A stretch of DNA of 64,000 bases, from assembly GCF_030818575.1 (NCBI RefSeq), contig NZ_JAUTAL010000001.1:3906001-3970000 (forward strand), written 5' to 3'. Under the pieces are notes generated by a model. The model saw only the letters and a program-made list of their open reading frames with translations. It ran no database searches and was not told where the DNA came from. Positions 53,633 to 61,900 of the stretch are shown one piece after another. How positions within the stretch are numbered: position 1 is the stretch's first letter; every line of letters begins with the position of its first letter. Both the position numbers and the translations under genes were made by a program. The DNA comes from Chryseobacterium camelliae. GTDB lineage: Bacteria > Bacteroidota > Bacteroidia > Flavobacteriales > Weeksellaceae.

Positions 53633-53666
53633 AAAACCTGACAGGGGTAAAGCTGTCAGGTTTTTT
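53633..53666 (+). terminator. Terminator of the copper/redox gene set
   Basis: Perfect 12-bp arms AAAACCTGACAG (53633-53644) and CTGTCAGGTTTT (53653-53664), 8-nt loop, then T. It marks the edge of the core region before the accessory DNA. Confidence 0.9.
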
Positions 53667-53896
53667 GTGCTCATAAAAGCTGGAGTAATTATTTGAATCA
53701 GAAAATTAAGAGGCGGATCAGAGTAAGATAAAACAAAAAAAACTCATGTAACAAATCATTATTATCAATTTCAAGATTCGTCAGAAAATATCACAACTTA
53801 GTTTCATTATGTAGAAGCAACTTTTGGAGGTGTAGAATTATTCTTACCTGATATAGGTGGTATCCCAAAAATAAATTTTTAAAACTGCATTTAGGA
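53667..53896. other. Junction between core operon and accessory region
   Basis: This stretch holds no intact gene. A short open segment at its right end (24 codons ending YVEATFGGVELFLPDIGGIP and then INF) is reminiscent of a beta-strand repeat from a membrane-associated protein, but it is too short to name. I see no terminal inverted repeats that would define the left end of the IS1-like element. Confidence 0.5.
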
Positions 53897-54556
53897 TCAG
53901 TATACTTTTTGTGAAGCAGATGCTTCTCCTGTTAAATCTTTAATATGTGTCCGGGTTGTAAGATTGGATCTCTCAATAGAATTTGTACCAAATCTCCGGG
54001 TAGAATGAATGGTTTTAGGTGTCAAAAACCGATAATTCCTCAATTGATCGGTATATATTTTTTCTGCTCTGGAATGGATTAAAGTTTCAATGACATAGCT
54101 TAAAGTTTTGTTGGTCCTTTTTCCAACATGAAAACTGACTATTTGCTTTGTCGTTTTTTGAAATGCATAGGTAAGCCACACCGGATTTCTTTTACTGTTT
54201 ATAAAAAATCTTAATTCATCTAATTCATAAGATTGTCCAAAAGAAATCTTAGGGGGTACCATATCATCTGCAATAGCAATAATCCTCTTAAGCAGTGTAG
54301 TGGTTGATATGGATAATAATCTTGCTGTGCTCCTTATTCCTAGACCTTCTTTTGTAAATCAAATGATCAGGGTGTTTATATTGGCCCTGTAAGCTTGGTA
54401 GGTATAAAAGGCTATGAATCTTTTACGGCAGTTTTTACAGAAGTACTGCTGTTTTCCGGTTTTTGTAGTCCCGTTTTTTATGATGCTGCAGCAATAGCAG
54501 TACCTGCAGATCCGTGCATCACTAAATCTGATACACGAGGAATGATCCTCAATCAT
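53897..54556 (-). pseudogene. IS1-family transposase with premature stop
   Basis: One frame of 220 codons encodes a full IS1-type transposase apart from a TGA at 54359-54361. The N-terminal zinc-binding part has ICRYCYCCSIIKNG and QQYFCKNCRKRF. After the stop come FTKEGLGIRSTARLLSISTT (helix-turn-helix) and the DDE catalytic part with the acidic residues in YELDELRFF, KIYTDQLRNYRF and SIERSNLTTRTHIKDL. The stop splits the DNA-binding and catalytic halves, so transposition from this copy is unlikely unless the stop is read through. No flanking terminal repeats were identified, so the element may also be truncated. It lies at the border of the RHS toxin region. Confidence 0.82.
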
Positions 54557-54695
54557 TTGGCTATGTTTTTTAGGGCTAAAATAAACAAGAGCAGGAAGAT
54601 ATCCTACTCTTGTTTTTATTATTTCTTGTTCAATGAGTTTTGAAAATCAAGCGTTTAAATAGAAATAATACTCTATCACTAACTCTGATACATGA
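54549..54695. repeat. Repeat unit A with ACAAGAGCAGG hairpin
   Basis: The unit begins TCAATCATTTGGCTAT, contains a hairpin (AAACAAGAGCAGG at 54583-54595 and CCTACTCTTGTTT at 54603-54615) and ends near TATCACTAACTCTGATACAT. A second copy follows 228 nt later and a related hairpin occurs at 58149. In the direction of the immunity-type genes these hairpins act like terminators. Here no immunity gene remains next to it, suggesting a lost cassette. Confidence 0.65.
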
Positions 54696-54776
54696 CCAAG
54701 GATCCATGAGGTCTCATTTTACCAATAGGGTTCACTAAGACAAGGTCAATTATTGTTAAACTTTAAGAAATAATTG

Positions 54777-54912
54777 TCAATCATTTGGCTATATTTTTTG
54801 ATAAACAAGAGCAGGTAAATATCCTACTCTTGCTTTATTAATCTAATAAATTTATACTAAAAATCAAGCATTTAATATAAATAATCTTATATCACTAATT
54901 CTGATACATAGG
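54777..54912. repeat. Repeat unit B with ACAAGAGCAGG hairpin
   Basis: This copy matches unit A from TCAATCATTTGGCTAT through the hairpin (54803-54815 with 54823-54835), the AAATCAAGC block and TATCACTAAxTCTGATACAT. It ends at the stop of the immunity-like gene on its right. It is the 3' boundary of that cassette. The 81 nt between units A and B contain nothing I can name. Confidence 0.65.
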
Positions 54913-54915
54913 CCT

Positions 54916-55458
54916 TTATAATTCTTCTCTGACATCTTCGATATAAATACCTTTATCATTTTCATATAAATACCTTTCTAAATATGTCTTTCCTTCAGTT
55001 TGAGAACCCAGAATAGCAATATATCGTGTACAGGCTATAGCAATAAATGATGACATATTTTCAGTTTCCACAAATAAAATTGGATAAGTAACATCAAAAA
55101 ATATCTTTAAATTTTCTTTATTTTGAAAAAATAATGGATCACAATAAAAAATGTCAATGAATGAGTATATAGCAAATTCTTCTTTTTTTACTATAAAATT
55201 TGATATATTACATAGATAAAAAGATTCTATTTTTTTTCTAATATAAATTGATATTTCATCTTTATTATATCCAAATAATTGGTAAGTTCTAGCATAGTCT
55301 AATGCTTTTAATGAAGCATCTTTATCTACTATATCGAAATAATTTTCATATTCAGTTTTAAAGTCTTCTATATGAAAATTATAATATTTCCTATATTGTT
55401 CTGCAATAGCAAGTTGCTCTTGATCTGGTTTTCCTAATATGTCTTTAAACATGTTCAT
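54916..55458 (-). CDS. Immunity-like protein of unknown family (orphan)
   Basis: The 180-residue protein (MNMFKDILGKPDQEQLAIAE ... KGIYIEDVREEL) has no signal peptide or membrane helix and is acidic and AT-rich in DNA. I recognise no domain. Its size, acidic composition, position after another immunity-like gene and ending in repeat unit B fit an immunity protein that has lost its toxin. Its start lies 55 nt after the stop of the preceding small gene. The function is inferred from context only. Confidence 0.6.
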   Translation of the reverse strand: MNMFKDILGKPDQEQLAIAEQYRKYYNFHIEDFKTEYENYFDIVDKDASLKALDYARTYQLFGYNKDEISIYIRKKIESFYLCNISNFIVKKEEFAIYSFIDIFYCDPLFFQNKENLKIFFDVTYPILFVETENMSSFIAIACTRYIAILGSQTEGKTYLERYLYENDKGIYIEDVREEL

Positions 55459-55513
55459 TATATAACTTCATGGATATTAAAAAGCTTAATAAACTGATAA
55501 TATACTTTACCTT

Positions 55514-55879
55514 TTATAAACCATTACCCTTCGTCATGTACTTTTTAATTTTATCTTTAAAATCTTCAAAATTAGAATCAAAAAAATATGGAGGACGTGT
55601 AGAAAAGCAGAATATTAATTCATCCATAAAAAAAGCTACTCTCTCCCAGCAATTATCTTCATATTTATCATAATCATATTTATGATGAATAATCTTGCTA
55701 AATTCCACAAAATCTTTCTCTGTCAATTGGTATTTATTCTTGTACAAATTTATATAGTCAAATATTGAAAAGAAAAAATCATTATACTGATCTAGAGTTA
55801 ATTTTGAGATTTTTTCCGGATTGAATTCAACATATAATTTTTCTAAAATTTTCCTTATAATAACATCTCTTTCTTCCAT
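55514..55879 (-). CDS. Immunity-like protein next to a toxin remnant
   Basis: I use the ATG at 55879, giving 121 residues (MEERDVIIRKILEKLYVEFN ... KKYMTKGNGL); a longer frame needs a TTG inside the preceding remnant. The protein is soluble, rich in Asp, Lys, Phe and Tyr, and has no domain I can name. It starts 8 nt after the stop of a decayed toxin C-terminus, the usual layout of a toxin and its immunity gene. I therefore read it as the surviving immunity gene of that toxin. Confidence 0.62.
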   Translation of the reverse strand: MEERDVIIRKILEKLYVEFNPEKISKLTLDQYNDFFFSIFDYINLYKNKYQLTEKDFVEFSKIIHHKYDYDKYEDNCWERVAFFMDELIFCFSTRPPYFFDSNFEDFKDKIKKYMTKGNGL

Positions 55880-55887
55880 ATGTCTAA

Positions 55888-56079
55888 TTATTTTATTGGT
55901 TGCCAAGCTGGCGCAGTGATTTGGATTAATGCTCTAAATGTCCCTACATTCATAGGAATTGCAGGTCGTATTGTCATAATTTAGAATATGTTATTCTTAT
56001 TTTCGATTTGGTTGCATGCGAAGCTGCCTGCAATTTCAACACTTTTAATCAAGCTGTAATTCAAATCATCAATTAGAGT
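55888..56079 (-). pseudogene. Decayed C-terminal toxin fragment
   Basis: Two short open pieces in one frame are separated by a single TAA at 55981-55983. The first reads SVEIAGSFACNQIENKNNIF and the second MTIRPAIPMNVGTFRALIQI followed by TAPAWQPIK and stop. Sixty-four codons remain. They directly precede an immunity-like gene, so I read this as the end of an RHS-type toxin whose front part was lost. The toxin activity cannot be told from this piece. Confidence 0.5.
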
Positions 56080-56086
56080 TTAGAAG

Positions 56087-56422
56087 TCAATTATCATAAA
56101 AAATCATTCCTAGAATAATGCTGTAATCTTCACTGCTAAAGATAGAACAACTTCTTTTTTCCCCATCAATAACAGATAGCCTTATATTCTGTAAATCTGA
56201 ATTTTTCATTTTTTTTACAACTTCTCCATGCCCATCAAAATAATTATTTGCATGTATGCTATATTCAAGTCTATCATTATAAATATCATATAAATGTTGT
56301 TTTGTTTCTACAAAAGATAAAGTAAAAATGTCTTTTTTATCTTTAATTATTTTTATGTAATCAACAACCTGATCTAAATAGTATCTTATATCATATAGAT
56401 CATTTATAATTTTATCATTCAT
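56087..56422 (-). CDS. Small immunity-like protein of unknown family
   Basis: The 111-residue protein starts at the ATG at 56422 (MNDKIINDLYDIRYYLDQVV) and ends SIILGMIFYDN. A slightly longer frame would need a TTG start. It has no signal peptide and no recognised domain; the composition is charged and helical in the first half with beta strands near the end (LSVIDGEKRSCSIFSSEDYS). It lies in line with other candidate immunity genes, 90 nt after the ART-associated one. It may protect against a related toxin or may be a second immunity gene for the same toxin. Confidence 0.55.
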   Translation of the reverse strand: MNDKIINDLYDIRYYLDQVVDYIKIIKDKKDIFTLSFVETKQHLYDIYNDRLEYSIHANNYFDGHGEVVKKMKNSDLQNIRLSVIDGEKRSCSIFSSEDYSIILGMIFYDN

Positions 56423-56512
56423 TTTTATCAATTTTCATTTGTCTGAAAAACAGGGAAGTTTACCAAAACAAAAGTTTACCCACGGATTAAAAATCTGCGA
56501 GAGCGAGATTTA

Positions 56513-56842
56513 TTACCATAAATTTTTAACATCTTTTTGAAAATTATCTATTATTAAATATATTTTCATATATTCTTCATCGAGATAAAAAATGTAATTA
56601 TCTACATTAACCATCTTTATACTTGAGATGTTTATTCTATCTAACTGATTGAAGGCGTGAATTTTTTTTTCTAAAAATTCTATTTCTTTATAGGGAGCAT
56701 TTTTATCATGATATATATTCAATCTTAACTTATATAAGGAAATCAAATCTTTTATATTGATAAGATTATTAGAATATTCTAGATTATCTATATTTATTGT
56801 TGAATCAAAATCTTTAATAGATTTTATTATATTGTCCTTCAT
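56513..56842 (-). CDS. Probable immunity protein for the ART-like toxin
   Basis: Starting at the ATG at 56842, the 109-residue protein reads MKDNIIKSIKDFDSTINIDN and ends LIIDNFQKDVKNLW. A longer in-frame start would overlap the toxin gene. The ATG lies only 2 nt after the toxin stop, the tightest possible arrangement for a toxin and immunity pair. The protein is small, soluble and without a named domain, as is common for immunity proteins. It should act in the cytoplasm by binding the toxin. Confidence 0.65.
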   Translation of the reverse strand: MKDNIIKSIKDFDSTINIDNLEYSNNLINIKDLISLYKLRLNIYHDKNAPYKEIEFLEKKIHAFNQLDRINISSIKMVNVDNYIFYLDEEYMKIYLIIDNFQKDVKNLW

Positions 56843-56844
56843 TA

Positions 56845-57684
56845 CTATTTTATTAATTGAACATTTGCACCATATACAACTCCTGGAACAAGCCATTCAT
56901 TTTCTGGTTTTCCAGAAGGAATTGAATTACCTTGTGCTGTTATAGATAAATTTGGTATAGCTTGCCCAGCTTGAAAATATTTAGATAAAATTATTCCTCC
57001 TGAGCCTCCACTAAAATGCTTAGCTACTGCAGGATCAGTCGTCCAAGATGTCCATATGGAATAATTATCACCTTCAGCATGTAAATCTTGACTTCTATGT
57101 GGCCCTTTTAGAGTACTTACTATTCTTAAACCATTCGGTATTGCAATACCCATTAAACCTTGAGAATACATATCCGCATCAAAAACATTTTTAGGTGACG
57201 CTATTCCTCTATAGAGTAAAATCCCTGATTCATCTGCTGGTACATCCGTTGCTCCTGTAAGCGGAATATCATAACCGCGTGCATGAGAACTGTCTCCGTT
57301 CAACATAAGAGGCATTGCCCAAAGACCCCCTTTAGCAATTGATCCTACGGCTGCAACTACCTCTTCCCAAGTTAAGATAGCTTCACCCATAGGTATTACT
57401 TCGCCTACTTGTACAGCTCTTGATACTGTGGCACCGGGTGCAAAAGCAGTTATTTCAGCACCTCTTTTTCCTCCAAAAAGGTTGCGAATCCAGTCTTTAA
57501 ACCCCTGCCATCTTGAGGGACCAGGGTCTCCGTTACTTCCTCCACCTCCGTACATAAAACTCATGGAATAATTATTCCCTGAATACAGTCCAGATGCATA
57601 CTGAGAACCTCCGAAAAAATCACTTCCCATAAGGGTGGAATTAGGATCAAAATCCCAGTGTCCCGTCTCATTAAATACCCCCAT
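56845..57684 (-). CDS. Displaced RHS C-terminal tip with ADP-ribosyltransferase-like toxin
   Basis: The 279-codon frame starts in conserved RHS pre-toxin sequence (MGVFNETGHWDFDPNSTLMG, about 50 residues shared with the complete RHS protein) and then diverges. The toxin part shows the ART triad pattern: Arg159 in GILLYRGIASP, the SxT-like WTSWTTDPAVAKHF near 211-224 and an ExE, Glu261 and Glu263, in PENEWLVPG. That is the R-S-E class, which transfers ADP-ribose from NAD to a protein or other target. A one-base deletion just upstream breaks the link to the RHS core remnant, so the tip is an orphan. The Met at 57684 may or may not be used. Confidence 0.75.
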   Translation of the reverse strand: MGVFNETGHWDFDPNSTLMGSDFFGGSQYASGLYSGNNYSMSFMYGGGGSNGDPGPSRWQGFKDWIRNLFGGKRGAEITAFAPGATVSRAVQVGEVIPMGEAILTWEEVVAAVGSIAKGGLWAMPLMLNGDSSHARGYDIPLTGATDVPADESGILLYRGIASPKNVFDADMYSQGLMGIAIPNGLRIVSTLKGPHRSQDLHAEGDNYSIWTSWTTDPAVAKHFSGGSGGIILSKYFQAGQAIPNLSITAQGNSIPSGKPENEWLVPGVVYGANVQLIK

Positions 57685-58035
57685 GCGGCAGGCTTCATCC
57701 CGTCCGGGTCTATAAAATTGAGAGGATTATTATATGCATAATTATATGGACTGTGTCTGCGCATTATTTCAGCCAGTGGATCCATAACACCCCGTCGTCC
57801 GATATCAGACATATACATTCTTACTACGTAATCACTTTAACCCGTTTCATTCTGTAACTGTTTACCATTATATTGATAGTTGTAAGAAGGATTTCATACC
57901 GTTTGGTTGTAGCCTTAATACTTCAGCATAAAAGGATAATAGTTTTTTTCTTTAGGAGCTTCTGCGCTGCCATCGGCGTTTTTAAAATAGCTTAATCTCA
58001 CTGAACTTCGTTCGTATTCTTCGTAAAAATTTCTA
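57685..58035 (-). pseudogene. Degenerate RHS core remnant
   Basis: The interval carries pieces of an RHS core in several frames. At its right end is FYEEYERSSVRLSYFKNADG and NYYPFMLKY, then a stop, then a piece resembling NPSYNYQYNGKQLQNETG. On the left MYMSDIGRRGVMDPLAEIMR, YNYAYNNPLNFIDPDG and MKP correspond to YMPDIGRWGVMDPLAEDMRR of the complete protein. The remnant is broken from the toxin tip by a deleted C at about 57689 (GGCAGG against GGCCAGG in the intact copy). The right-hand part belongs to a different RHS subtype, so the remnant looks like a recombinant. Confidence 0.68.
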
Positions 58036-58148
58036 TTTTACTAGTAGATCCAGATGATCCTTATAGCTGCAAATATTGATTTTAAAAATTAATTCATCAC
58101 TAACTCTGACACTCCGTAAATGACCAGAATGATTTTAACCTCATAAAC

Positions 58149-58179
58149 AAACAAGAGCAGGAGTTATCTGCTCTTGTTT
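58149..58179. terminator. Repeat hairpin C, terminator of the complete RHS cassette
   Basis: Perfect 12-bp arms AAACAAGAGCAG (58149-58160) and CTGCTCTTGTTT (58168-58179) match the hairpins of units A and B. It lies 86 nt after the stop of the immunity-type gene. On the minus strand the stem is followed by TGTTTATG. A related CACTAACTCTGA block occurs at about 58092-58103. The rest of 58036-58265 holds nothing else I can name. Confidence 0.72.
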
Positions 58180-58265
58180 TGTATTATTTTAATTTTTAAT
58201 GGTTTTAATAACTTAAAGATTGAAAACATAGCATCTTAATCTGATATATGAACTTGGAATTTCTA

Positions 58266-58952
58266 TTATTTTTTATAATAAACCGGACCGTTTTTATTTA
58301 TTTTCTTTGGAAAAAAATCTTTAAGATCAATATCATAAACGATAGGATCACAGGATTTTGTTGTTTTATCATTACTTATTGTCAAAGTATTACTCAAAAT
58401 ATCATCTATGTTTTCATTAAGAATGTTACCTTTTATATCAATTTCAATTATATTACAACGATTATCGTTATCCTGTATTTTAATACCTGATGTATATATA
58501 TCACTTTTAGGTGGTGGTAAAGGCATGTAGTAATACTTTAATAAATACTCATAATTAAAATCTTTATCCAATATGATCATCGAAGGTATAAACATGTAAT
58601 TACCTGCTGAGCCTGTATGTAATCTAATATCATAAATAGATTTTTTTTTATTTTCAATACTTTGTTTAAAAAGAGCAAGTATTCCTTTATTATATTTTTT
58701 GGAAAAGAAGATTATATTTACTAAATCAACATTTCTTACTTTTTTATCGAAGTCAAATTTTTTTCTATCTAGAATATAAAATACATCATAATGCTTATTT
58801 TCAAATATTTTTATGATACTTTTCTTTTCTGTATTTAAATTAACCGAGAATTCTTTATCCTCTATATCAGCCATTTTCATTTGAGAAAAGACACTCATAT
58901 TAATGGTTAATACTAATAACACTATTATTTTATTTAATTGTTTTGACTCCAT
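58266..58952 (-). CDS. Secreted partner (probable immunity) of the complete RHS protein
   Basis: The 228-residue protein starts MESKQLNKIIVLLVLTINMS and VFSQ, a signal peptide, so the mature protein is exported. The rest is AT-rich in DNA and has no domain I know (KKSIYDIRLHTGSAGNYMFI, YDIDLKDFFPKKINK). Its start overlaps the end of the RHS gene by 23 bp, the typical tight pairing of toxin and immunity genes. An exported immunity protein would imply that the toxin acts in the periplasm or at the outer surface. A secreted co-factor is the alternative. Confidence 0.65.
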   Translation of the reverse strand: MESKQLNKIIVLLVLTINMSVFSQMKMADIEDKEFSVNLNTEKKSIIKIFENKHYDVFYILDRKKFDFDKKVRNVDLVNIIFFSKKYNKGILALFKQSIENKKKSIYDIRLHTGSAGNYMFIPSMIILDKDFNYEYLLKYYYMPLPPPKSDIYTSGIKIQDNDNRCNIIEIDIKGNILNENIDDILSNTLTISNDKTTKSCDPIVYDIDLKDFFPKKINKNGPVYYKK

Positions 58953-61900
58953 ATTTTGTCATTATAATATTAAAATTCCTTTGAATGGCTGATCCGTCTT
59001 TATACCAAACCCACCCATTTATATACTTATCCTGTGAGGTTTGATTATATTTAATGAAACTTTCAAATCCTATTTTCCCTCCATTAGGCCAAAGGCTTGA
59101 ATAATCCCTATTTATAAAAATATCTCTAGATTTTACAATGGAAGAAATTCCCGTTCCAAAAAGGTCATCATACCTTACTGACCAGCAAGACCCCATTATT
59201 AAGTTTTTACCACTTTTAACATAATTTACAATTCCAATAAAACTATTTATACTATTCAACTTATCTGATGATAGTTTACTTTTATCAGAGATATATTGTT
59301 GAATATCGCTGCCTAAAATTTTTTCCGTATCAATATTTGTATAAAAACCAGTATCTCCCACCATCACATATTTGCCTGTACTTGGATCACGAATGACATC
59401 TCCATTTTCATCAAAAGTATAACGTTCACTTACCAGACCATGTGCATTAATATAAATATTGTCGGCTTGAGTATTTCCTAAATATGCTGTCAATTTTTTC
59501 ATTGCGTCTTGTAGACTTATTGCATCAATCACATGCCATCCATTTGCTTCAAAATCACTATTTACAAAATTACCAAGACCATTTTTATCACCTCTTAAAA
59601 AATTGAGGATAATATTTGTAGCTGTATTACTAGTACTGCCACTTCCTCCACCTCCATACATAAAGCTCATGGCATAATTGTTTCCGGAATACAGTCCCGG
59701 AGTGTACTGAGAACCTCCGAAAAAATCACTTCCCATAAGGGTGGAATTAGGATCAAAATCCCAGTGTCCCGTCTCATTAAATACCCCCATGCGGCCAGGC
59801 TTCATCCCGTCCGGATCTATGAAATTAACAGGATTGTTAAATGCATAGTTGTACGGCGAATGCCTTCTCATATCTTCAGCTAAAGGATCCATAACACCCC
59901 ATCGGCCGATATCCGGCATATAGAACCTTGCCCCGTAATCATACATGCCGGTTTCCTGGATTTCCTTACCGTTGTACTTGTAGTTCTGGTATCCGCCCAA
60001 TAAACTGGTCAGTCCACCAATGTGGTTCATCCCGAAAGCATAATAATTGTTGGTATCGGTAATCTCTGTATTCCCTTCACTATTCCTTGCATAGGTTATC
60101 CTTGCATTCCCCAGGTGGTCCTTATACTGGTAAATATAACGGTTTTCCGTGAAACTGTAAAACCCTTCCGAGGTGGCCACAAAATCAAGCACCCAGGGAG
60201 AAGGTGCCGGGCGCAGGGTTTCCGAATTGGAGAATGCCTGCCGTTCATACGCCACTTCGGTACTGCACCAAAAACAAGGCGAAGAAGCATCATTATAGCT
60301 GTATTGAAAACCGTCCAGGTAATCCGTCATTCTCGTGGTCCCTATCTGGCCACGGCTTCCCGGTGCCACATATGTTTTGCGGATCTTGACCCCGTCTGCA
60401 CGGTACAGATAATCCAGTGAAAAATTAGTCATCATCCCTAATGGATTAACCTGGCTTATAGAAAATGAATCCGGAAGGCTCAGGTAATTGTAGGCAATAG
60501 ATTGTATGCCTTTATCCAGCATGTTGACCATATTGCCATTAAGGTCATAGTCTATATAATTGTTGCCGCCTTCGTAACCGGTATCATTAAGGGCATTCTC
60601 GGTGATTTTCATTAAGCGGTTCCCGCTGTACTGGTAATCGAGGTTGTCTACTACCGTAGCGGTCTGACCGGAAACAGGCACAGCTGTCCTTTTAAGGTTG
60701 GTGATGTTCCCGTTAAGGTCATAGTTCAGGTATTCGTCAAAGGTATTGCTGGCACCCGTCGAAGGTTCTTTATAAAAGGCATTCTTTAAGCGGTTTAGCC
60801 TGTCATATTCGTAGTTGTATCTTTTTAGCAGGTTTTCGGAGGCATTATTCCAGTCAACTTCTGCTATATTCCCGCTGAACCTGCCGGGAGTGATGTTCTG
60901 GTTTATGGGATTGGTATAGCGAAGTGCATATCCAAACAGGTCGTTCCCCAGGTTATCCGGATCGTTAATTTTAGTCATCCATCCCCGGATGTTATAGGTA
61001 TAGTCTATACTCTGTAAAGGGTTTGCAGCAGATATGCCTCCTACCTTCTTATTGGTCAACTGGGAAAGCTCATTATAGGTATGCTGCGCCAGGATCTCTT
61101 CCGTATTGTTATCCACTTTATGCCTGTGGACCAGAAGCCGGTTCTGGCTGTCGTACAGGAAGGTCTCGGTAATGACCCGTTCACCATCCGTAGAGAGCCT
61201 CTTGTGGCGGGTAATGGTCTGTTGTGGAACCCCTGAGAAATCAAGCAGGGATTCTACATGGGTATAACCGCCTAAATGATTGATGGAATACACAATGACC
61301 GGCCTTCCTTTCATATCATAGCCGGTAAAGTTCTTCGTCCAGTTGTCATTTTCTATATTCTTAAGGTAAGACGCTAAAGGAAGGGTTTTGGTATTTACTG
61401 CAACGCCCGGTCCAGCCTGGGGAAGGAGAGGCTGTCCCATCACCTGGGAAGTCGTTATAGGATAACCAGGTGGGTAAGTATCGTAATAGTTAACAGAAAA
61501 TGCTTTATCAAAGTAAGGAAAGTGCGCGTTGGTGTAATAGATCTTCATGCCATCACTTTTAGCAAAGCCTGTATTATCACGATTTTCCGTAATAACATTC
61601 CCACCGATCATATCCTGCATCTCCTGCCTGCTTCCTCCTGAAACAATTCCTGTTATAATGATTCTCCCAAAAGTATCATATTTGGTGAACAGCCATTTGG
61701 CCGTAGGCCGCATAACAGCATCCTGGGTAAAAATAAGACGGTCCGCTTTATCATATACCATATATTCCCAGCCTTTTCCCGGAAGCTTTTTTTCCACCAG
61801 GCGGTTCCATCCGTCATACCGGTATTGATAACAGAATGTATCGAGCATGGCAGCAGAGACAGGCTGGTCTTTTGCCATAGGAGGAATTACACAGACCAGC

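Noticed and set aside
54549..58179. Hairpin repeats considered as CRISPR repeats
   Set aside because: Only three copies, irregular distances, and coding genes between them; no cas genes nearby.
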